Assembly (NCBI GenBank): GCA_024372625.1
Contig: CP099605.1
Span: 2,604,001-2,668,000, forward strand
Source: Comamonadaceae bacterium OTU4NAUVB1
GTDB taxonomy: Bacteria; Pseudomonadota; Gammaproteobacteria; Burkholderiales; Burkholderiaceae_C
Length of the DNA: 64,000 nucleotides
Direction of reading: 5' to 3'
Position 1 is the stretch's first letter. Each line of letters starts with the position of its first letter. The notes beneath the pieces were generated by a model. That model did no database searches. It was not told the origin of the DNA and was given only the letters and a program-made list of their open reading frames with translations. Below are positions 56,778-64,000 of this stretch, in pieces. The position numbers and the translations under genes are program-made.

Positions 56778-57788
56778 ATGGCCACCACCACCGTCCTGGT
56801 CACCGGCGCGAGCGGCTTCGTCGGTCTGGCGCTCGCGGAGCACCTGCTCGCGCGCGGCGACCGCGTGGTCGGCTACGACCTCGCCGCGCCGCCGCCGGCC
56901 GCCCGGCGCGCCTTCGCCGCCCTGCCCGGGCGCTTCGACGCGGTGGCGGGCGACGTGCGCGACGCCGCCGCGCTCGGCCGCGTGCTGCGCGACCACGCGG
57001 TCGAGCGGATCGTGCTGCTGGCCGCGATCACGGCCGACGCCGCGCGCGAGCGGGCGATGCCGCAGGCGATCCTCGAGGTCAACGTCGGCGGCGTGCTGGC
57101 GGCGCTGGACGCCGCCGCCGGGGCGGGCGTCGGCCGCGTGGTGCTGGGCAGTTCCGGGTCGGTCTACGGTGCCGCCGGGTACGCGACGACGCCGCTCGAC
57201 GAACGCGATACGCCCCTGCGGCCGGAAGGCCTCTACGGCATCTCCAAGCAGGCCGCCGAGGCCGCCGCCGCGCGGCTGGCGGCGCTGCACGGCATCGACC
57301 TGCGCACCGGCCGGCTGGGCACCTGCTTCGGCCCCTGGGAGGCGGCCACCGGCGTGCGCGACACCCTGAGCGCGCCCTGGCAGGTGCTGCACCACGCGCG
57401 CCACGGCCGGGCGGTGCGCCTGCCGCGCGACAGCCGGCGCGACTGGCTCTACGTGCGCGACGCCGCGGCGGCCCTGGCCGCGCTGCTGGATGCGCCGTCG
57501 CCGCCCGCGCCGGTCTACCACCTGGCGGCCGGTTTCGAGTGGTCTCTGAGCCAGTGGTGCGAACGCGTCGCCGCCTGGCATCCGGGCTTCGCGTGGCGCA
57601 TCGCCGACGACGCCGATGGCGATGCCGGTGCCGACGGCGCGGCCCGCATCGACTGCTACGCCCCCCGCGACCGCGCCCCGATGTCGATTCGCCGCCTGCG
57701 CGCGGACACCGGCTTCGCGCCGCGCTTCGACCTGCCCGAGGCGGCGGCCGATTTCCACGCCTGGCTGCAGGCCACCGACCGGGACTGA
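56778..57788 (+). CDS. NAD-dependent epimerase/dehydratase family protein
   Basis: A 336-aa extended-SDR protein with the nucleotide motif VTGASGFVGLALAEHL near the start, Ser in LGSSGSVYGA and the catalytic YGISKQAAE (YxxxK). It resembles UDP-sugar epimerases, but in this operon it more likely acts on a small metabolite. It starts 14 bp after the ATPase stop. Substrate unknown. Confidence 0.88.
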   Translation: MATTTVLVTGASGFVGLALAEHLLARGDRVVGYDLAAPPPAARRAFAALPGRFDAVAGDVRDAAALGRVLRDHAVERIVLLAAITADAARERAMPQAILEVNVGGVLAALDAAAGAGVGRVVLGSSGSVYGAAGYATTPLDERDTPLRPEGLYGISKQAAEAAAARLAALHGIDLRTGRLGTCFGPWEAATGVRDTLSAPWQVLHHARHGRAVRLPRDSRRDWLYVRDAAAALAALLDAPSPPAPVYHLAAGFEWSLSQWCERVAAWHPGFAWRIADDADGDAGADGAARIDCYAPRDRAPMSIRRLRADTGFAPRFDLPEAAADFHAWLQATDRD

Positions 57789-57789
57789 G

Positions 57790-58641
<852 letters not shown>

Positions 58642-58695
58642 GCGGCCCGCGACGCCTGTTTTTCCCCACCCTCCACGACACCCCCCGGGACACCC

Positions 58696-60111
58696 ATGAC
58701 CGACTTCGACCTCGTCGTGCGCAACGCGCGCGTCGTCACCGCCTCCGACACCTTCGACTGCGACATCGGCATCGTCGGCGGGCGCATCGCGCAGCTCGGC
58801 CGCGCGCTCGGGCCCGGCGCGCGCGAGATCGACGCGGCCGGGCGCACCGTGACGCCCGGCGGCGTCGACGCCCACTGCCACCTCGACCAGCCGATGGCGC
58901 CGCCCGCGCGCAACGCCGACGACTTCGACAGCGGCACGCGCTCGGCGGCCTGCGGCGGCACCACCACCGTGATCCCGTTCGCCGCGCAGCACAAGGGCCA
59001 GTCGCTGCGCGCGGCGGTCGAGGACTACCGCGCGCGCGCCGCCGGCAAGGCGCACGTCGACTACGCCTTCCACCTGATCGTGAGCGACCCGACGCCCGAG
59101 GTGCTGCGCGACGAACTGCCCGCGCTCATCGCCGAGGGCTTCACCTCGTTCAAGATCTACATGACCTACGACGACATGAAGCTCGACGACGGCCAGATCC
59201 TCGACGTGCTCGCGGTCGCGCGAGCGCACGGCGCGATGGCCATGCTGCACGCGGAGAACGCCGACTGCATCGAGTGGCTGACCAGGCGCCTCGAAGCGGC
59301 CGGGCGCACCGCGCCGCGCTTCCACGCGCACGCCCGCCCGATGCTGGTGGAGCGCGAGGCCACGCACCGCGCCATCGCCCTGGCCGAGCTGGTGGACGTG
59401 CCGATCCTGATCGTCCACGTCTCCGGGCGCGAGGCGGTCGAGCAGATCCGCTGGGCCCGCGCGCACGGCCTCAACGTGTTCGCCGAGACCTGTCCGCAGT
59501 ACCTGTTCCTGACGGCCGAGGACCTGGGCATCGACGACAGCTACAAGGGCGCGAAGTGCGTGTGCAGCCCGCCGCCGCGCGACAAGGCCAACCAGCAGGT
59601 GATCTGGGACGCCCTGACCGACGGCCTGTTCTCGGTCTTCTCCTCCGACCACGCGCCTTTCAAGTACGACGCGCCCGAGGGCAAGAAGCCCGACGGCGAG
59701 GAGGTCGCCTTCCGCCACATCCCCAACGGCATCCCGGGCCTGGAGACGCGCATGCCGCTGCTGTGGTCCGAGGGCGTGCTGACCGGGCGCATGACCGAGC
59801 ACCGCTTCGTCGAGCTGACCGCCACCGGCCCGGCCAAGGCCTACGGGCTGCACCCGCGCAAGGGGACCATCGCCATCGGCGCCGATGCCGACTTGGTGAT
59901 CTGGGACGAGCGCGAGGTGGCGCTGAGCAACGCGCTGCTGCACCACGAGGTCGACTACACGCCCTACGAGGGCATGACGCTCAAGGCCTGGCCGGGCCTC
60001 ACCCTCGCCCGGGGCGAGGTGGTGTGGGACGGCACGGATTTCCACCCCCGGCGCGGGCGCGGCGAGCTGCTGGCCTGCGGCCTGCCCACGCTGATGCCGC
60101 GCCGCCGCTGA
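58696..60111 (+). CDS. dihydropyrimidinase / D-hydantoinase
   Basis: A 471-aa cyclic amidohydrolase opening hydantoin or dihydropyrimidine rings. The binuclear metal site is complete: GGVDAHCHLDQP (H-x-H), carboxylated Lys in SFKIYMTYDD, HAENADCIEW, IVHVSGREAVEQI and VFSSDHAPF. Substrate-loop Tyr is in IYMTYDD. Length is normal (460-480). It is followed 16 bp later by a hydantoin-racemase-like gene. The expected N-carbamoylase is not obvious, although the M20 protein or amidases of the window could serve. Confidence 0.94.
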   Translation: MTDFDLVVRNARVVTASDTFDCDIGIVGGRIAQLGRALGPGAREIDAAGRTVTPGGVDAHCHLDQPMAPPARNADDFDSGTRSAACGGTTTVIPFAAQHKGQSLRAAVEDYRARAAGKAHVDYAFHLIVSDPTPEVLRDELPALIAEGFTSFKIYMTYDDMKLDDGQILDVLAVARAHGAMAMLHAENADCIEWLTRRLEAAGRTAPRFHAHARPMLVEREATHRAIALAELVDVPILIVHVSGREAVEQIRWARAHGLNVFAETCPQYLFLTAEDLGIDDSYKGAKCVCSPPPRDKANQQVIWDALTDGLFSVFSSDHAPFKYDAPEGKKPDGEEVAFRHIPNGIPGLETRMPLLWSEGVLTGRMTEHRFVELTATGPAKAYGLHPRKGTIAIGADADLVIWDEREVALSNALLHHEVDYTPYEGMTLKAWPGLTLARGEVVWDGTDFHPRRGRGELLACGLPTLMPRRR

Positions 60112-60127
60112 GGAAGGGACGGCCCCG

Positions 60128-60880
60128 ATGCGACTGCTCGTCATCAACCCCAACATCTCCGACAGCGTCACGGCGCTGATCGAGGCCGAGGCCCGGCGCA
60201 GCGCCGAGCCCGGTACCGAGCTGACGATGAGGACCGCCGCCTTCGGCGTCGCCTACATCGAGACGCGCTTCGAGGCGCTGATCGGCGCCTACGCCACCGC
60301 GCAGCTGGCCGCCGAGCACCACGCGGGCCACGACGCGGTGATCGTCGCGGCCTTCGGCGACCCCGGCCTGGCCGCCCTGCGCGAGGCGTTGCCCGTGCCG
60401 GTGCTGGGCATGACCGAGTCGGCGCTGGCCACCGCCTGCCTGCTGGGCCACCGCTTCTCGATCGTCGCGATCTCGCAGCGCATCCAGGCCTGGTACCGCG
60501 AGATGGTGGAGAGCCACGGGCTGATCGGCCGGCTGGCGAGCATCCGCGCGCTCGACCGGCCCCTGGCCAGCATCGGCGGCGTGCAGGACGAGCACGCCGA
60601 CGCGCTGCTGGCGCTGTGCGAGCGCGCGGTGCGCGAGGACGGCGCCGAGGTCATCGTGCTGGCCGGGGCGCCGCTCGCGGGACTCGCGCGCGCGCTGCGC
60701 GGGCGCCTGCCGGTGCCGGTGGTCGACGGCGTCTCCAGCGCCGTGCGGCACGCGGCCACGCTGGTGGCGCTGGCGCCGGGCCGGGCCACGGCCGGCAGCT
60801 TCGCGCCGCCGCCGGCCAAGCCCCACCAGGGCCTGCCCGAGGCCATCGCGCGGCTGCTCGACGCCCGCGCGCCGCGCTGA
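60128..60880 (+). CDS. hydantoin-racemase-like protein lacking the catalytic cysteines
   Basis: A 250-aa Asp/Glu/hydantoin racemase-family protein starting MRLLVINPNISDSVTALIE. In HyuE/AllR-type racemases the two catalytic Cys lie in a CFGDPG-like and an L-G-C-A-G-like motif. Here they read VAAFGDPGL (Ala about residue 75) and VLAGAPLAG (Ala), so neither is present. Other features such as MTESALATACLLGHRFSIVAIS are intact. It follows the hydantoinase directly; the enzymatic role may differ from classical racemisation. Confidence 0.82.
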   Translation: MRLLVINPNISDSVTALIEAEARRSAEPGTELTMRTAAFGVAYIETRFEALIGAYATAQLAAEHHAGHDAVIVAAFGDPGLAALREALPVPVLGMTESALATACLLGHRFSIVAISQRIQAWYREMVESHGLIGRLASIRALDRPLASIGGVQDEHADALLALCERAVREDGAEVIVLAGAPLAGLARALRGRLPVPVVDGVSSAVRHAATLVALAPGRATAGSFAPPPAKPHQGLPEAIARLLDARAPR

Positions 60881-60932
60881 CCGCGCCCCACGCCGCGGGC
60901 GGGAAACCGTCGCCCGGCATAGAGTGCGTCGG

Positions 60933-62408
60933 ATGAACGCCGCCACCCCCGCCTCCCCGCCACGCCACCGCACCACCGACATTCCCGCCCGCCTCGACCG
61001 CCTGCCCTGGTCGCGCTGGCACTGGCGCGTGGTGATCGCGCTGGGCATCGCCTGGGTGCTCGACGGCCTGGAGGTGACGCTGGTCGGCTCGGTGGGCAGC
61101 GTGCTGGAGCGCCCGGACACGCTGGGGCTGTCGGCCGCGCAGATCGGCGGGGCGGGCTCGCTCTACATCGGCGGCGCGGTGCTCGGCGCGCTGGTCTTCG
61201 GGCGCATGGCCGACCGGCTGGGGCGCAAGAAGCTGTTCCTCATCACGCTGGCGGTCTATACGGCGGCGAGCTTCGCGACCGCGTTCTCGACCGACTTCCT
61301 GTTCTTCGCGGTCTGCCGCTTCATCACCGGCGTGGGCATCGGCGGCGAGTACGCGGCGATCAACTCGGCCATCGACGAGCTGATCCCGGCGCGCGTGCGC
61401 GGGCGCGTCAACCTCGCGATCAACGGCAGCTTCTGGCTCGGCGCGGCCATGGGCGCGGGCCTGAGCCTGGTGCTGCTGGACCCGCGCGTGCTCGGGCCGG
61501 TGTGGGGCTGGCGCGTGGGCTTCGGGCTGGGCGCGCTGCTGGCGCTGTCGATCCTGCTGATCCGGCGCGACGTGCCCGAGAGCCCGCGCTGGCTGATGGC
61601 GCACGGCCGCGAGGCCGAGGCCCTGGCCGTGATCGAGGCCATCGAGGCCCGCGTCGCGGCCGAGCACGGCCCGCTGCCGCCGGTGCCCCTCGCGCAGCAT
61701 CACGCCTTCGTGGCCGGCGGCACGGCGCCGTCGCTGCGGCGGGTGGCGCAGGTGCTGTTCCACCGCTATCGCCAGCGCAGCATCGTCGCGCTGGCGCTGA
61801 TGGTGTCGCAGGCCTTCTTCTACAACGCGATCTTCTTCACCTACGCGCTGGTGCTCACGCGCTTCCACGGCGTGCCGGCCGGGCGCGTGGCGCTCTACAT
61901 CTTCCCGTTCGCGCTGGGCAACGTGCTCGGCCCGCTGCTGCTGGGCCCGCTGTTCGACCGCGTGGGGCGGCGCAGGATGATCGCGCTGACGTACACGCTG
62001 TCGGGCGTCGGCCTGGCGCTCACCGGGGCCGCCTTCATGGCCGGCTGGCTCGACGCGCTGACGCAGGCGCTGTGCTGGTCGGCGGTGTTCTTCCTCGCCT
62101 CGGCGGCGGCGAGCTCGGCCTACCTGACGGTCAGCGAGGTGTTCCCGCTGGAGATGCGCGCGCTGGCCATCTCGCTGTTCTACGCCGTGGGCACGGGCGC
62201 CGGCGGCTTCGCCGCGCCGTTCCTGTTCGGCCTGCTGATCGAGACCGGCAGCCGGGGCGCGGTGGCCGCGGGCTATGCCCTGGGCGCCGTGCTGGTCGTG
62301 GCCGCCGGCCTGATCGCGCTGCGCTGGGGCGTGGACGCGGAGCGGCGCTCGCTGGAGGACATCGCCCCGCCGATGGGCAGCGAGGACGGATCGCGCTACT
62401 CGACCTGA
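60933..62408 (+). CDS. MFS transporter (sugar-porter/SV2-like organic-acid type)
   Basis: A 491-aa MFS protein with 12 hydrophobic segments, an acidic residue in helix 1 (IAWVLDGLEVTLVGSV), motif A GRMADRLGRKKLFL, RFITGVGIGGEYAAINSAIDE and a second GPLFDRVGRRRMIAL. This is the metabolite:H+ symporter/SV2-like group. It probably carries a substrate or product of the hydantoinase operon. The 3' end overlaps the convergent Bug gene by 13 bp. Confidence 0.9.
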   Translation: MNAATPASPPRHRTTDIPARLDRLPWSRWHWRVVIALGIAWVLDGLEVTLVGSVGSVLERPDTLGLSAAQIGGAGSLYIGGAVLGALVFGRMADRLGRKKLFLITLAVYTAASFATAFSTDFLFFAVCRFITGVGIGGEYAAINSAIDELIPARVRGRVNLAINGSFWLGAAMGAGLSLVLLDPRVLGPVWGWRVGFGLGALLALSILLIRRDVPESPRWLMAHGREAEALAVIEAIEARVAAEHGPLPPVPLAQHHAFVAGGTAPSLRRVAQVLFHRYRQRSIVALALMVSQAFFYNAIFFTYALVLTRFHGVPAGRVALYIFPFALGNVLGPLLLGPLFDRVGRRRMIALTYTLSGVGLALTGAAFMAGWLDALTQALCWSAVFFLASAAASSAYLTVSEVFPLEMRALAISLFYAVGTGAGGFAAPFLFGLLIETGSRGAVAAGYALGAVLVVAAGLIALRWGVDAERRSLEDIAPPMGSEDGSRYST

Positions 62409-63376
62409 ACGTTGCCTTCCCTGGCGATCCGGGCGAACCGGGCGGTCTCCGAGGCGATGCGCGCCTCGAACTCCTCCACCGAGCCCCCCAGGGGTTCGCA
62501 GCCGCCCAGGGCGATGCGCTTGACGAATTCCGGGCTCCGGATGACCGCCAGCATCTGGGCGTTGAGGCGCGCCACGATCGGCTTGGGGGTCGCCGCCGGG
62601 GCGAGCACGCCGTACCAGGTCTCGATGCCGAAGCCCTTTAGGCCCGCCTCCTCCAGGGTCGGCACGTCCGGCAGGAACGGCGTGCGCGCGCGCGTCGTCA
62701 CGGCCAGGGCGCGCAGCTTGCCGGTGGCGATGTGCTGCGTCAGCGTCGTGATGCTGTCGAAGGACATGTTGACCTGGCCGCCGAGCAGGTCGGTGGTGAG
62801 CGGCGCGCTGCCCTTGTAGGGCACGTGCAGCAGGGTGGTGCCGGTCGAGCTCTGGAACAGCATGCCCATGAGGTGCTGGGCGGTGCCGTTGCCGTTCGAG
62901 CCGAAGGACAGCCGGCCGGGCGACGCCTTGGCCAGCGCGACGAGTTCCGCGACGTTCCTGGCGGGCGTGAACTCGGGATTCACGACCAGCGCGTTGGGCA
63001 CCATCGCCACGGTCGTGATCGGCGCGAGGTCCTGCGTGAAATCGTAGGGCAGCTTCCGGTAGACGCTCGGCGCGATGGTGTGGTGCACCGCGCCCATCAG
63101 CAGCGTGTGGCCGTCGGGCCGGGACTTGGCCACGTGGTCCGCGCCCAGGGTGGTGCCAGCGCCGGGCCGGTTCTCCACGACGACCGGCTGACCGAGGCTG
63201 CGGCCGAGCTGGTCGCCCAGCGCGCGCGCCACGAGGTCGGTGGTGCCGCCGGCCGCGAAGGGCACCACGATGACGACCGGCCGGGTGGGCCAGTCCTGGG
63301 CGAAGGCGCCGCGGGCGGCGGCGGCGAGGCAGGCGCCGGTGAGCAGGGCCGCGCGGCGTGTCGGGCGAAGGTTCAT
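62396..63376 (-). CDS. Bug-family (TctC-like) solute-binding protein
   Basis: A 326-aa tripartite-tricarboxylate receptor protein with a signal peptide (RRAALLTGACLAAAARGAFAQ). The Bug hallmarks are WPTRPVVIVVPFAAGGTTDLVARALGDQLG, VENRPGAGTTLGADHVAKSRPDGHTLLMG, LHVPYKGSAPLTTDLLGGQVNMSFD and GFGIETWYGVLAPAATP. Such proteins are greatly expanded in Burkholderiales. It is one base downstream of, and co-oriented with, the DHDPS-family gene, so the two are probably co-transcribed. Confidence 0.93.
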   Translation of the reverse strand: MNLRPTRRAALLTGACLAAAARGAFAQDWPTRPVVIVVPFAAGGTTDLVARALGDQLGRSLGQPVVVENRPGAGTTLGADHVAKSRPDGHTLLMGAVHHTIAPSVYRKLPYDFTQDLAPITTVAMVPNALVVNPEFTPARNVAELVALAKASPGRLSFGSNGNGTAQHLMGMLFQSSTGTTLLHVPYKGSAPLTTDLLGGQVNMSFDSITTLTQHIATGKLRALAVTTRARTPFLPDVPTLEEAGLKGFGIETWYGVLAPAATPKPIVARLNAQMLAVIRSPEFVKRIALGGCEPLGGSVEEFEARIASETARFARIAREGNVQVE

Positions 63377-63377
63377 G

Positions 63378-64000
63378 TCATGTCTCCTGGGGTGCGCGGG
63401 GGTAGCCGGGCATGGCGAAGCCGATGGCTTCCAGGTCGCCGCGAAGCCGGCGCCCGGCGTCCTCGCCGAGCGGGGTCAGCGGCGGGCGGACGGTCCGCCA
63501 GACCGGCTGGCCGGCGTGCAGGGCCACGGCATGCTTCATGGCGGGGATCATGCTGGCGCCCTGGAACGCCTGGCGGACCCGGTCGGCCGCGCGCTGCAGG
63601 TCGGGCCCCTCGGGGCCGCGCCAGCCCTCGATCAGGCGCTGGATGCCCCCCGGGTTCACGTTCACGGTGGCGCTGATGCAGCCGGCCGCGCCCAGCGGGA
63701 GCGCCGCCGACAGGAGCGATTCGCTGGCGGGAAAGACATCGAAGCCGCCGGCGGCGAAGTTCTCGAGCAACGCGCGGGTGTTGTCCCAGTCGCCCGAGGA
63801 GTCCTTGGCGCCCGCGATCACGCCTGGGTAGCGCGCGAGCAGGCGCTCGACGAGCGCGGGCGTGACGGGCACGCAGGTGAACTGGGGGATGTGATAGAGG
63901 TAGATGGGCGCGCAGCCGCTGCCCACGCGCTCGATGAGCTCGGCGTAATAGGCGAACACGCCGTCCTCGGAGACGCCCTTGAAGAAGAACGGCGGCAGCA
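63378..64000 (-). CDS. dihydrodipicolinate synthase family protein (5' end cut by window)
   Basis: The C-terminal 207 or so residues of a DapA/NAL-family aldolase; the gene continues past 64000. The Schiff-base Lys is in VIAGAKDSSGD and the Tyr of the catalytic triad in IYLYHIPQF. The substrate-determining LPPFFFKGVSEDG is at the window edge, and the C-terminal PVWRTVRPPLTPLGEDAGRRL is typical. Next to a Bug receptor it is more likely a catabolic keto-acid aldolase or dehydratase than lysine-pathway DapA. Confidence 0.9.
   Translation of the reverse strand, partial: LPPFFFKGVSEDGVFAYYAELIERVGSGCAPIYLYHIPQFTCVPVTPALVERLLARYPGVIAGAKDSSGDWDNTRALLENFAAGGFDVFPASESLLSAALPLGAAGCISATVNVNPGGIQRLIEGWRGPEGPDLQRAADRVRQAFQGASMIPAMKHAVALHAGQPVWRTVRPPLTPLGEDAGRRLRGDLEAIGFAMPGYPRAPQET

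Overview
The window is very GC-rich (clearly above 65%), gene-dense and free of phage or IS elements. Gene content (type II dehydroquinase, PuuD-type urate oxidase, UraD/allantoate amidohydrolase fusion, MaeB, many Bug/NMT1/TRAP/ABC solute-binding systems, FCD-type GntR regulators) points to a versatile soil or plant-associated betaproteobacterium of the Burkholderiales, most likely Comamonadaceae (Variovorax/Acidovorax-like). This placement is inferred from gene content and base composition only.

Layout. 1-2322: 3' end of a type II dehydroquinase and two TRAP permease genes. 2350-12517 (minus): an amide-nitrogen block with acetamidase/formamidase, a five-gene urea/amide-type ABC importer, two amidases, a small GatC/AtzG-like protein and an AraC regulator. 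12613-23886: purine/ureide catabolism with PuuD urate oxidase, XdhC, HIU hydrolase, an FCD regulator, allantoinase PuuE, a UraD-allantoate amidohydrolase fusion, an M20 hydrolase, an NCS2 xanthine/urate-type permease and an NCS1 allantoin-type permease. 23924-34203: AI-2E family protein, DctA with its FCD regulator, aldo/keto reductase, LysR, glyoxylate carboligase, hydroxypyruvate isomerase and malic enzyme. The glyoxylate genes can consume the glyoxylate made by ureide breakdown. 34217-42842: hybrid histidine kinase, an NMT1-type ABC operon ending in a nucleobase deaminase, small membrane proteins and NAD synthetase. 42829-46648: a 2OG-Fe(II) oxygenase diverging from an NMT1 solute-binding protein/deaminase/UreD cluster. 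46668-64000: MFS, alcohol dehydrogenase, and a regulon (Asp/Glu racemase-like, FCD regulator, amidase, amidohydrolase, ABC importer, epimerase, SDR, hydantoinase, hydantoin-racemase-like, MFS) followed by a Bug protein and a DHDPS-family gene.

The unifying theme is scavenging nitrogen from purines, pyrimidine-like rings, hydantoins and amides. The regulatory DNA supports this. Several operons have sigma-54 (-24/-12) promoter matches, one abutting a 17-bp NtrC-type dyad. Three FCD-GntR regulators each sit beside their own palindromic or inverted-repeat motif (TGTATACA, TTGCATGCAA, ATTGGATACA).

The most striking element is in the 394-bp gap 43828-44221. Two divergent copies of an RNA-like motif keep an identical internal loop while their P2 stems differ in sequence but still pair. 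They match what I remember of the NMT1-motif (xanthine/urate) riboswitch. One leads the NMT1 transporter/deaminase operon; the other leads an uncharacterised isopenicillin-N-synthase-like oxygenase, which becomes a candidate purine-oxidising enzyme. No tRNA, rRNA, CRISPR array or mobile element was seen.
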